From assembly GCA_900772095.1 (NCBI GenBank), contig CAAGQJ010000012.1:1-64000 (forward strand): DNA of 64,000 nucleotides, written 5' to 3'. The stretch's first letter is position 1. The number at the start of each line of letters is the position of its first letter. This stretch comes from Bacilli bacterium (GTDB lineage Bacteria > Bacillota_I > Bacilli_A > RF39 > UBA660). The position numbers and the translations under genes are program-made. The notes under the pieces are model-generated. The model was not told the origin of the DNA, did not search any database, and worked only from the letters and a program-made list of their open reading frames with translations. Of this stretch, positions 35,509 to 44,237 are shown one piece after another.

Positions 35509-36537
35509 TTAGTCTTCTTTTTCTAGTTGTAGGTCTTTTACTCTTTGTCTTGGGGGGTTAAATAATGATGTCTGGGATGCTACAACTAGAGGAGAAGAAG
35601 TTTCTTGTAATTTAAAGTTTGATTTTAAAGCGTTTTTACTTATTTTTGTTGTACTTGATTTTTTGTTTATATTAAATAAATTATAGTATGGTTTTTCTCC
35701 TACTTTTTCTATAAATAAGTCTTTAGATAAAGTTCCTACTAATCTACATTTATCTATAAATAAATCATATTCATCTTTGGTATACATGTTAGAATAGTTG
35801 TTTATTATATGAAGGGCGATTAAGCGATATTTTAGGTGTTCTTCATTCATTAAGTATAATATATTATCTTTTGGGATTGTTATGCCGTTTCCTCTTAGGT
35901 TATCTTTTATAGTACCACTGTTAAAACCATACATACCTTTGGTAAGTTCTCCAATGGCTTTACCATATGTTTTATTATATGAGAATTTATTTGGTAGTTT
36001 TTCCATTAGAGTTTTTGACATGGATAAGATACCTTCGAGCAATTCTTCTTTAGAACAATTATCCAATAGTTTGTATTTATTATATATAAATAGTTTTAAG
36101 GCATCTTTGGGATTTGTTTTTTTCAGACTAGTTAAGGGTTTTATGCCTTCTTGTTCTATAAAAGTTTTACGTAAGTTTACTCCTTCGTAATAAGCAATAT
36201 CCGCGATTAATTCTTTTTTATCACTGGTGTAATTGTGTCTTAATGTTCTTAATTTGGATTTAATTTTTGAGAAGGCACATATTCGATAATTTAGATGATT
36301 ATTATCTAAAGTGCGTATTAAACTGTCAGTATTTTTTAGTGATAGTTTTTCTTTAATAGTACTAGTTTTGTAGTCATAAAATCCTTTGTTAAATCTGTCA
36401 TTTATAGTTCCAAGAAGGAAATTAGTTTTTCTGTTTTTTTCTTTATCATAAATAGTTTGAAAACCTAAGAAATTAAGTTCAGTCATTATTTCTTCTTCAA
36501 GGCTTCTTAGTTTTCTTATTAGTTCTTTTCTATCCAT
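35509..36537 (-). CDS. uncharacterised protein with a ~100-residue internal duplication
   Basis: 342 residues I cannot assign. Two homologous units are visible. Unit A (~38-140) has TINDRFNKGFYDYKTSTIKE, then HLNYRICAF and FIEQEGIKPLTSL. Unit B (~187-291) has AIGELTKGMYGFNSGTIKD, then HLKYRLIAL and FIEKVGEKPYYNL. Both share 'KGxYxxxxxTIKxxL', 'xxHLxYRxxA' and 'FIExxGxKP'. It is basic and helical, with no signal or membrane segment, so a nucleic-acid or protein-binding role is possible but unproven. The tail is disordered. It has its own terminator and stands alone. Confidence 0.75.
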   Translation of the reverse strand: MDRKELIRKLRSLEEEIMTELNFLGFQTIYDKEKNRKTNFLLGTINDRFNKGFYDYKTSTIKEKLSLKNTDSLIRTLDNNHLNYRICAFSKIKSKLRTLRHNYTSDKKELIADIAYYEGVNLRKTFIEQEGIKPLTSLKKTNPKDALKLFIYNKYKLLDNCSKEELLEGILSMSKTLMEKLPNKFSYNKTYGKAIGELTKGMYGFNSGTIKDNLRGNGITIPKDNILYLMNEEHLKYRLIALHIINNYSNMYTKDEYDLFIDKCRLVGTLSKDLFIEKVGEKPYYNLFNINKKSSTTKISKNALKSNFKLQETSSPLVVASQTSLFNPPRQRVKDLQLEKED

Positions 36538-36631
36538 AATTATTCCTCACATTAATTGTTTTATATGTTAACATATTTTTGTTTTAAAGTAAATAAGAAA
36601 TTGTATCTATGATAATTTTTATCTGATACTT

Positions 36632-36662
36632 AAAAAGGAATTAATCTATTTAATTAACTCCT
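36632..36662 (-). terminator. terminator downstream of rel-dtd
   Basis: Minus-strand stem AGGAGTTAAT with ATTAATTCCT (one G-U), 7-nt loop, then TTTT. It lies beyond the short tandem repeats in the dtd 3' region. Confidence 0.65.
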
Positions 36663-36677
36663 ATAATTTGTATTTTT

Positions 36678-36746
36678 TATAATTTTTCAAGCTTATTACC
36701 AGTTTTTCAGTAAATTTATTACCAACTTTTCAGCAAGTTTATTACC
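36678..36746 (-). repeat. three imperfect 23-bp tandem repeats after dtd
   Basis: Minus-strand units start GGTAATAAA: full units at 36724-36746 and 36701-36723, and a shorter one at 36678-36700. The units share GGTAATAA and TGAAAA. The first begins at the last base of the dtd stop codon. Each unit brings further TAA/TGA stops, so the array is untranslated 3' sequence. Confidence 0.8.
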
Positions 36747-37183
36747 TATTTTTCAATAATAATGGTAATTGGTCCATCGTTTATTAAACTTACTTTCATG
36801 TCTTCTCCGAAGATACCTGTTTCTATTTTTAAGTTACTCTTTCTTAATTCTTCATTAAATATATCATATAATTTAGTTGCTTCTTCCCCTTTTAGTGCAT
36901 TTATATAACTAGGTCTATTCCCTTTTCTTGCATCACCATATAGGGTAAATTGTGATATTGATAGAATTTCACCGTTAATGTCTTTAACAGATAGGTTCAT
37001 TACTTGATTTTCATCGTCAAATATTCTTAAGTTTAATATTTTATTTACCATATATTTTATTGTATCTACATTATCATTTTCGGTAAATCCTACTAGTACC
37101 ATTAGTCCTTTGTTAATTTTTCCTACTGTTTTGTTTTTTACTTCAACAGAGGAACTTGTTACTCTTTGTACAACTATTTTCAT
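36746..37183 (-). CDS. dtd: D-aminoacyl-tRNA deacylase
   Basis: 145 residues, the normal length. Both Dtd motifs are present: SQFTLYGDARKGNRPS (catalytic Thr region) and the C-terminal NDGPITIIIEK with the cross-subunit GP motif. The enzyme hydrolyses D-aminoacyl- and Gly-tRNA(Ala) to prevent misincorporation. Its ATG overlaps the rel stop (ATGA), the usual rel-dtd arrangement in Firmicutes. Confidence 0.96.
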   Translation of the reverse strand: MKIVVQRVTSSSVEVKNKTVGKINKGLMVLVGFTENDNVDTIKYMVNKILNLRIFDDENQVMNLSVKDINGEILSISQFTLYGDARKGNRPSYINALKGEEATKLYDIFNEELRKSNLKIETGIFGEDMKVSLINDGPITIIIEK

Positions 37184-39324
37184 TTTACTATCCTTTCTAC
37201 ATCTGTTATTGTTCTTACTTTGTTTAGCCTTTTTATATACTCATTTAAACTATTTAAGTTATCTACTTGTAATAGAACTGAATAAACATTATTTTCTATT
37301 TTGTTTATAGTATTAATGTTTTCTATAACAATTGGTAATGCGTTTACTGCGCCGATTAAATCAATCATTATATTGTCTTTTGTATTTGTATAAATTATTA
37401 ATTCTGAGTAGTATTTATTCGTTGTTTTTTTATTCCAAAAAGCATTTATCATTCTTTCATCTAGATTATCGATATTTTGACAATTAGTTCTGTGAATACT
37501 TATTCCATTGGTTTTTGTTATGTAACCTACTATTTCATCTCCTGGGACTGGGTAACAGCAATTGGCTATATGGGTTTTTATATTATCTGTTTCTCCGACA
37601 ATAATATCATTAGTGCTTTTGTCTACTAGGGCTTGAACTTTTATTTCTTTTGTTTGCTCTAGAGTTTCTTCATTTTCTTGTTTTACAATGCTTTTAGCAG
37701 AAAATTTATTGTTACCAATATTTAAGTATAATTCTTCTAAGTTTTCTACTTTAAATTCTTTTAATACTTTGTCTAGGTTTTCTTGTTTGAAGAAATCATT
37801 TGTGGATATTTTTTTTCTTCTTAGTTCTTTTTCTAATAAATCTTTTCCTGCTTCTATGTAGTCTTCTTTTGTTGTTTTATTAAAGAATGATTTTATTTTA
37901 TTTTTTGCTTGAGTTGTTTTGGCAATATTTATCCATTCTCTTGAAGGTCCGTTTGAGTTTTTATTAGTTATAATTCTTACTATATCAGTATTTTTTAGTT
38001 CGTGTGATAATGGAACCATAACATCATTTACTATTGCACCTGTCATACTGTCTCCAACTTGTGAGTGGATTTTGTATGCAAAATCTATTGGAGTTGAACC
38101 ACTTGGTAATTCGAAAACATCTCCTTTTGGGGTGTATACGTAAATATTATTGTTTAGTACTTCATCTTTTACTTTGTTAACAAAGTCTTCTGCTCCTAGT
38201 TCTTTTTCATTTAATTCTATGATTGATTTATAAAATTGTAGTTTTTGTTCTGTTACATTTTGCATTTCTACTGCGGCATTTTTGTTTTCTTTATAAGCCC
38301 AGTGTGATGCAATACCATTTTCTGCGATTTCATCCATTTTATATGTTCTTATTTGTATTTCAAATAGATAGCCATCATAACCAAATACTGTTGTATGTAA
38401 TGTTTGGTAAAGATTTGTTTTGGGCATTGCTATGTAATCTTTAAATCTTTTTGATAATGGTTTGTATTTTGAGTGAATAAGTCCTAGTACTTGATAACAT
38501 TCTTGTTCTTCATCGACAAGTATTCTTATTGCTAGTAAGTCGTAAATGTCTGAGAAACTTTTTCCTTTGTCTAATTTTTTGTAAATACTATAGATGCTTT
38601 TTGCTCTTCCTTTTATTTCGTGTTTGATGTTGTTGTTCATTAGTAATGAACTTACTTCACTCATCATTTTTTCAACGCATTTTTCTCTTTCTATTTTTGT
38701 ATTGTTTAGGCGTTCAACAATATCATAATATACTTCTGGTTTTAGGTATTTTAAACATAAATCTTCTAGTTCGCTTTTGATTTTATGCATACCTAAGCGA
38801 TGTGCAATTGGTGCTAGAATTTCGAGTGTTTCTTTTGCTTTTTCTTTTTGTTTTTCTATTGGTAAAGCGTATAAAGTTCTCATGTTATGTAAGCGGTCTG
38901 CTAGTTTTATAATGATTACTCTTACGTCTTCACTCATACCTACAATTATTTTTTTATAGTAATTTGTTAAATATTCATTTTCTGTTGAGACATTAATACT
39001 GTTGATTTTAGTTACTCCATCTACTAAGTTTGCAACAATGTTTCCGAATTTTTGATTTATTTCTTCTTTTGTTGCCTTAGTATCTTCTAGAACATCGTGC
39101 AAAAGGGATGCGACTATCGTTTCATAATCGGCATGGATAGTAGTTAGGATTAGTGCAACCATGATTGGATGATTTATATATTCTTCTCCTGTTTTACGGT
39201 ATTGACCAAGATGTTTTTTTTCGGCATAGGCGTATGCTTTTTCTACTTCTTTTATTTCTTTTTCTGGTAAATATGTTTTAAGAGCTTCCATTAGTTTGTT
39301 ATAGTTATTTAATTCTTTTTGCAT
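37180..39324 (-). CDS. rel: bifunctional (p)ppGpp synthetase/hydrolase Rel
   Basis: 714 residues: HD hydrolase domain (HPIMVAL; HDVLED with His76-Asp77; ADRLHNMRTL), synthetase domain (~240-350), TGS (~390-450, with YVYTPKGDVFELPSGSTPIDF), a conserved-Cys/ZFD region (HIANCCYPVPGDEIVGY) and a C-terminal ACT domain. The synthetase contains RFKD, the RxKD motif typical of bifunctional Rel/SpoT rather than synthesis-only RelA. It makes and degrades (p)ppGpp on amino-acid starvation. Ribosome site AAGGTGATT. Confidence 0.97.
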   Translation of the reverse strand: MQKELNNYNKLMEALKTYLPEKEIKEVEKAYAYAEKKHLGQYRKTGEEYINHPIMVALILTTIHADYETIVASLLHDVLEDTKATKEEINQKFGNIVANLVDGVTKINSINVSTENEYLTNYYKKIIVGMSEDVRVIIIKLADRLHNMRTLYALPIEKQKEKAKETLEILAPIAHRLGMHKIKSELEDLCLKYLKPEVYYDIVERLNNTKIEREKCVEKMMSEVSSLLMNNNIKHEIKGRAKSIYSIYKKLDKGKSFSDIYDLLAIRILVDEEQECYQVLGLIHSKYKPLSKRFKDYIAMPKTNLYQTLHTTVFGYDGYLFEIQIRTYKMDEIAENGIASHWAYKENKNAAVEMQNVTEQKLQFYKSIIELNEKELGAEDFVNKVKDEVLNNNIYVYTPKGDVFELPSGSTPIDFAYKIHSQVGDSMTGAIVNDVMVPLSHELKNTDIVRIITNKNSNGPSREWINIAKTTQAKNKIKSFFNKTTKEDYIEAGKDLLEKELRRKKISTNDFFKQENLDKVLKEFKVENLEELYLNIGNNKFSAKSIVKQENEETLEQTKEIKVQALVDKSTNDIIVGETDNIKTHIANCCYPVPGDEIVGYITKTNGISIHRTNCQNIDNLDERMINAFWNKKTTNKYYSELIIYTNTKDNIMIDLIGAVNALPIVIENINTINKIENNVYSVLLQVDNLNSLNEYIKRLNKVRTITDVERIVK

Positions 39325-39336
39325 TTAATCACCTTC

Positions 39337-39537
39337 TTAAAAGTTATTCATTTCTAGTTTTAATATGTCATTTACCATATCTGATAATGATAAATTGTTG
39401 CTGTTTATCCATTTTGTTTCTTTTAAATAGTTCCAAATATCTTCTTCTGTTATATTTTTATTATTTATTTCTTCTTTTTTTAGTCTTAAAGCAGGCATTA
39501 ATCTATTTTTTAACTCAGTTAAATTATTAAATTCCAT
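39337..39537 (-). CDS. ComN-like post-transcriptional regulator
   Basis: 66 residues. The sequence LKNRLMPALRLKKEEINNKNITEEDIWNYL is followed by KETKW and LSDMVNDILKL, which matches the small 'post-transcriptional regulator' family that includes Bacillus ComN ('...K..EF...Gy..vt.edlW.yL...KW....L.eiVndIl.l'). ComN controls comE mRNA and localises to poles and division sites. Start at 39537 follows GAGGTGA. It lies 12 nt upstream of rel, so it is probably co-transcribed. Confidence 0.75.
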   Translation of the reverse strand: MEFNNLTELKNRLMPALRLKKEEINNKNITEEDIWNYLKETKWINSNNLSLSDMVNDILKLEMNNF

Positions 39538-39587
39538 TTCGTCACCTCGCACTTATATAATAGCATTTTTTTATTTTTTTGTTAAGT

Positions 39588-40436
39588 TTAAAAGAATAAG
39601 TATGGTTTCATTTTAGTGCTATCTTTACTATATTTTGTGTATAGTACATAGTTGTTATTGTTTTTTGTAAAAATTATCATGTCTTCACTATAAATATTAT
39701 CTATTAATGAACCATTTGTAATTTTTGTTTTTAGTTGTTCTGGTATTTCTATTTTTTTTATGTTATAGATGTCTTCTAGGTCTAGTAGTTTGTAATTATC
39801 ATTTAATATTTCTTCTAGAGTATACGAGTTTTTGATGCTGAATATATCTTGTTTAGTTCTTTTTAAATTGTTCATGCACATTGGAATGTTTAAAGTTTTT
39901 GATATATCGTTTATTAAACTTCTTATATATGTTCCTTTGCTTACTTTGCAAGAGAATGTAAAATAATTATCTTTGAAATTTATTAAACTAATATTAAATA
40001 TTTGTACTTTTTTGTTTGGAGGGTTTACTGGTATGTTATTTCGGGCATATTCATATAGTTTTTTGCCATTTACTTTAACAGCTGAATATATTGGCACTTG
40101 TTGAAGATATTCTTTTTCAAATGTTTTTAAAGTTTTCTCTAGGGTTTCTTTTGTTAAACTATAGTTTGATTGTTCTTTTGTTATATCTCCGGTTATATCA
40201 TATGTAGTGGTAGACTTTCCTATTAAAACTTCGCAAATGTATTCTTTGGTGTCATTTTCTAGTAAATTTCCTAATTTTGTGAATGCTCCGATACCTATTA
40301 CAAGAAGTCCTGTTGCTAGTGGGTCAAGAGTTCCAAAGTGTCCTACTTTTTTGGTGTTAAATTTTTTTGATATTATATTGACAACGTCACGGGATGTATA
40401 GTTTTTTTCTTTATTTACGAGTATTATTTTATTCAT
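39588..40436 (-). CDS. truB: tRNA pseudouridine55 synthase TruB
   Basis: 282 residues. The N-terminus has KEKNYTSRDVVNIISKKFNTKKVGHFGTLDPLATGLL split across conserved blocks, with the catalytic Asp in GTLDP. Later SCKVSKGTYIRSLINDIS is the second TruB motif. It forms pseudouridine 55 in the T loop of tRNAs. Ribosome site CGGAGG. The usual ribF/rbfA neighbours are elsewhere. Confidence 0.96.
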   Translation of the reverse strand: MNKIILVNKEKNYTSRDVVNIISKKFNTKKVGHFGTLDPLATGLLVIGIGAFTKLGNLLENDTKEYICEVLIGKSTTTYDITGDITKEQSNYSLTKETLEKTLKTFEKEYLQQVPIYSAVKVNGKKLYEYARNNIPVNPPNKKVQIFNISLINFKDNYFTFSCKVSKGTYIRSLINDISKTLNIPMCMNNLKRTKQDIFSIKNSYTLEEILNDNYKLLDLEDIYNIKKIEIPEQLKTKITNGSLIDNIYSEDMIIFTKNNNNYVLYTKYSKDSTKMKPYLFF

Positions 40437-40473
40437 TTTTTACCTCCGACAAAATAATTTTATCATTTTTGCA

Positions 40474-40499
40474 ATAAAAAAGATAGGAAAACCTATCTT
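40474..40499 (-). terminator. terminator of the large surface protein gene
   Basis: Minus-strand stem AAGATAGG with CCTATCTT (40492-40499 and 40480-40487), loop TTTT, then TTTTATT. It lies just inside and after the stop codon. Confidence 0.9.
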
Positions 40500-43400
40500 A
40501 ACTTGTTATTAATGTGTATCTAGCTGTCGCAGTAGAAAATGACGCTCCTTGCCCACCTGAATATACATAGAATAGTCCTGCTGTTTCTGCATCGGAGTTG
40601 GTTCCTCCACGTAATGTCCAAGTATTTGATGATGACAAGAAGTTTGTTGTATTGCCATACCAACCGGATGTTTCTATTAGGGCATGTTGTAAATTTGCTG
40701 AAGTATAGGCAGATGATGTTGTGTATATATTTGCATATTTATCTGAAGGTACAGCTGAAAAGCCAGAACTTCCTACTGTTTTTGAATAATTACCCATTAC
40801 ATATTCATTGGAGCCACCATTTAAGTCATAGATACCTGTTATATTTCCTGTTGTTGACGCTAGTAGTCCTTTTGATGCTTTGTAGTTATTATTCTTATCA
40901 GTACATGTTGTGCTTGAAGAAGAAGCATTTACTGTATCTCCTGCGATACCTGTTTTATATGTTGAACAATTGTTTATCGTAATGTCTTCACAACTTGTTT
41001 TGGAACTACATCTTCCATATAAACTTTGTGTAAGATATGCAATAGCGCCCCACTCGTTATTTTTTGTTAAATGACTATCTACTGTTTCTGCTAAACCATA
41101 TATATTGCCGTTTTCTTTCATATTTATACCGACATTATAGTACGTTGAAATTCGAGCACCACGCCAACTAATCATATTTGGTTTAATAATTGGTTTTATT
41201 GTAGTTAGGTCGCACCCTGTGCCACTTGCCGAGTTTGATGGTGTACATGATACATTGCTTGATGGTTCAAACTTTGAAGCCCAAAAACCATTTAATGCTT
41301 CACCGCCAAATGTAAAGGCATCGTGTGCTGGTTCTGCTGTTGAAACAAATTTGATATTGAATGCTCCTGGTGATGCTACTGTACCTCCATTGTAAGAACC
41401 ATTTGTTGTTGCGCTAAAGCGTGGTATCCACACCCACATTGAATTTATCATATTCATTGGTATTTCTGTACCAGCGTTTGCTTTTACATAATAGTCTCTT
41501 GGTTTAACTTCTTTAAAATCAAAATATGTAGTTAATTTATCTTTTGGTACACTTTTGTAATCGTATTTGCTTGCAATGGTCGATATTTCTTTTTTACTTA
41601 ATGCTTTATCCCAAGTCATAAAGTTTTTAAGAGTTCCAGAAAAATAATATTGTTCTTCTCCAGTATAATATCTTCTTCCTATATATGAACCTGAGGTCCA
41701 AGAAAATGTATTAGTTGAGCTTGTTGCTGTTTGTTCAGTGCCATCTATATATAGTTTAACATCACTAATGCTATTGGCTACAATTGTAGCAGTATACCAA
41801 GTGTCAGTAGTAAGATTAGCTGTTGAAAATGAAAATCTACTAATACCAGTTTCTAATGGAATTATTGCAATATTACTATCGAAAAGACCGAATGCTATTT
41901 TATTGCTGTAGTCTCCAAAAATAATTTGATTTGTGCTAAATGACGTTGTTTTAAATGTTACTGTATAAGTAGCAGGAAGTGTTACTCCAAAATCTTCATA
42001 TGCTGATATTGCGTCATTTGTTCCATCGAAGACTAAGCCTGCACTTGATGGTGTTGCTCCATCTATAGTTATTTCTCTATCGTTACCAGATTGGTCTTCA
42101 AAACCAGAATTTTGTAATGTTACTGCATTTGCCCATTTTTTATTAGCATAATCGAACCATTTATATTTAGTTGAAACATTGCTATTGTCTGCTTTTTTCC
42201 ATACTTTAGCAGTTTCGTCGTAGTATACTGGTATTAAATTTGAAGTAAGTTTTGGTTTTATTTTGCTTGTTTCTTCTATGGATATTTCTACGGTTTTACT
42301 TTTGCTTATATTTCCTGAAGTATCTTTTGCCCATACATAATATGTTCCGTTACCATAAGTCTTGCTTGAAGTATATTTTTCACTTGAGAATGATATCCAA
42401 GCGCTATCGCTAAGTGTTGGTTTTGTATTTGATGTTGAGATGTAATATCCTGCTATTCCAGTTCCAAATGCTCCATCTGTAGCAGAAATTTCTATTTTTC
42501 CATAAATGTTTGCCCTAGCATAATTTATTATAGGTGGAGTTGTGTCTGAATAGGTATTTGTTTCTCCATATAATCCAATTACACGAAACCTATCTTCTAA
42601 TGAGCCTGTTCCGGAAAGTAAGGCATTTTTATTTAAAGTGATTACTGGTTTTATATATGATTTTTCATCTGCTTTTACTATTTCTATTTTATCATTTGAA
42701 TATCTAATCATATATGCATTTGTGTCAAACTTTCCTGGGGACATTGTCCAGTAGTTGACAGCACTATACAAGTAAAAGTCTGTATTTTCTGTTTCGGATG
42801 TTCCACCAGCGTATGCTATTTCATCGGCAGTTAAAATTCCCACCTTTGCAGTTAATGTATTTGTGCAGGAACTGCTCGGATTATGTGCTGTAAAGTTTCT
42901 TGTATATGCTCCATAAATATTATTTGAATTTGTTGTATCGTTACAAAAAATTGTGTTATCTATATAATCTTGGTAATCTGTTAAATTTGTATTATACCAA
43001 CTTTCTACTTTTGTTTTTACGTTACTAGATGAATAATCTAAATCACTTGTGCTTGTGCTTTTAGAACTATATGATACCTTTTCATTGGTTGTAGTATAGT
43101 GAAAAAGACATGATGTAAGTCGAGTATAATCATTTTGGTCTATCTTACCATCTTCAGTTAAGTCATATTCTTCTTTATAAGTTGTATTTTCTGTATTTAA
43201 GTATTCTTGTAATGTAGTCTGGTCTTTTTTATTTTCTACTCCATCACCATTTAAATCTAGACTTTTTGGACAGGAATTTAAATCTTTGTAAAGTACTAGT
43301 TTAACACTACCATCACTATTTACTTTAACTATTCTCCATGTAAATCCTGCAAAGTCTAAGTAATTATTTTTGCCATCTCCACGGAAATAATACACATCAC

Positions 43401-44157
43401 TATCACCTTCAGTTACTCTTACTAAACCGCTTGATTGAGAATGAGAACCAGTACTGTCAGTTAAAGGTGCAATGTAGGCATAATCAGGGTCTACCTTTGT
43501 TGCTTCAATGATTGTATTGTTACTTATTGCTTTATATCCTGCTGTGTATGAGTTCATATTTGGTCCTTGTTTTGATGTAGCATTTAGGATTATTTTAGCG
43601 TCTAATGTACCAGTCATTTCAATAGTTTCGGCGTCTACCCACATTCTAAGTTCAAATGTTTTTGACTGACCTTGCGCTAAGTAACCAGTATCTACTAAAT
43701 ATGCTTTTGAAACTGTAGCATCTTCTTCAAGTAAAGTTCCTTCTTTTAAGGCTCCTACTAAGGTTGGTGCAAGATATGCACTATCTGAAATAGCAACTTT
43801 AACTTTGTTTACGTTTTCAAGATTAGAAGTATTAATTATTCCTAAATTAGTTTCGTAGTATGCATCAGTTGTACATGAATTTGTTATTGTATATTTATAT
43901 GGTGCTAGCAACAAACCCTTTTCATCTAACGTAGGAAGTGAATTTGTTAAATTGATATTATTTTCTTCAGCAAAGTCAACTTTTAAGCATCCTGCTTTAA
44001 TTAAATTGTCTTTGCTACTTCTTAAAGTAAAGCTTACATATGCAAAAGTTACTCCTGTTATTATTGCTAGTGCTCCTACTATGGTTGTTACGATAATAAA
44101 TGTTTTTTTCTTTTTTGGATTTTTAAAAAAGTTTTTTATCCTTGCTTTTAGTTTCAT
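40498..44157 (-). CDS. 1,219-residue modular surface protein (TasA-like start, dockerin-like insert, LamG, FGE/C-type-lectin-like end)
   Basis: Basic N-terminus, membrane or signal helix (~20-42), then a TasA/camelysin-like region (~43-200). Residues ~205-530 form a module (LDFAGFTWRIVKVNSDGSVKL; YWTMSP; YIKPVITLN) interrupted at ~300-352 by a dockerin-like pair of calcium loops (DLNGDGVENKKD, DLTEDGKIDQND). An Ig-like domain follows (~545-627), then KWANAVTL, a LamG/ConA-like domain (~695-865), MWVWIPRF (~907) and a C-terminal FGE/lectin-fold module (NEWGAIAYLT; TGIYDLNGGSNEYVMG; LRGGTNSD). The start at 44157 follows AAAGGGTG. Probably an exported, wall- or pilus-associated adhesin; domain names are by motif. 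Confidence 0.8.
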   Translation of the reverse strand: MKLKARIKNFFKNPKKKKTFIIVTTIVGALAIITGVTFAYVSFTLRSSKDNLIKAGCLKVDFAEENNINLTNSLPTLDEKGLLLAPYKYTITNSCTTDAYYETNLGIINTSNLENVNKVKVAISDSAYLAPTLVGALKEGTLLEEDATVSKAYLVDTGYLAQGQSKTFELRMWVDAETIEMTGTLDAKIILNATSKQGPNMNSYTAGYKAISNNTIIEATKVDPDYAYIAPLTDSTGSHSQSSGLVRVTEGDSDVYYFRGDGKNNYLDFAGFTWRIVKVNSDGSVKLVLYKDLNSCPKSLDLNGDGVENKKDQTTLQEYLNTENTTYKEEYDLTEDGKIDQNDYTRLTSCLFHYTTTNEKVSYSSKSTSTSDLDYSSSNVKTKVESWYNTNLTDYQDYIDNTIFCNDTTNSNNIYGAYTRNFTAHNPSSSCTNTLTAKVGILTADEIAYAGGTSETENTDFYLYSAVNYWTMSPGKFDTNAYMIRYSNDKIEIVKADEKSYIKPVITLNKNALLSGTGSLEDRFRVIGLYGETNTYSDTTPPIINYARANIYGKIEISATDGAFGTGIAGYYISTSNTKPTLSDSAWISFSSEKYTSSKTYGNGTYYVWAKDTSGNISKSKTVEISIEETSKIKPKLTSNLIPVYYDETAKVWKKADNSNVSTKYKWFDYANKKWANAVTLQNSGFEDQSGNDREITIDGATPSSAGLVFDGTNDAISAYEDFGVTLPATYTVTFKTTSFSTNQIIFGDYSNKIAFGLFDSNIAIIPLETGISRFSFSTANLTTDTWYTATIVANSISDVKLYIDGTEQTATSSTNTFSWTSGSYIGRRYYTGEEQYYFSGTLKNFMTWDKALSKKEISTIASKYDYKSVPKDKLTTYFDFKEVKPRDYYVKANAGTEIPMNMINSMWVWIPRFSATTNGSYNGGTVASPGAFNIKFVSTAEPAHDAFTFGGEALNGFWASKFEPSSNVSCTPSNSASGTGCDLTTIKPIIKPNMISWRGARISTYYNVGINMKENGNIYGLAETVDSHLTKNNEWGAIAYLTQSLYGRCSSKTSCEDITINNCSTYKTGIAGDTVNASSSSTTCTDKNNNYKASKGLLASTTGNITGIYDLNGGSNEYVMGNYSKTVGSSGFSAVPSDKYANIYTTSSAYTSANLQHALIETSGWYGNTTNFLSSSNTWTLRGGTNSDAETAGLFYVYSGGQGASFSTATARYTLITS

Positions 44158-44208
44158 AAATAACACCCTTTTCTATTAAGACCTACTATATCATATAAAT
44201 TATATAAT

Positions 44209-44237
44209 AAAAAACATCTTATTTCAAGATGTTTTTT
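44209..44237. terminator. bidirectional hairpin, terminator of mutS-rsmI
   Basis: Twelve-base perfect stem AAAAAACATCTT (44209-44220) with AAGATGTTTTTT (44226-44237), loop ATTTC. It ends the rsmI transcript on the minus strand. Confidence 0.9.

Noticed and set aside
36678..36746. CRISPR array
   Set aside because: The repeats abut without spacers, number only three, and no cas gene is present.
40539..40982. 147-codon plus-strand open frame antisense to the surface protein gene
   Set aside because: It has no ribosome site, its product is His/Leu-rich low complexity, and it mirrors the well-supported minus-strand gene.
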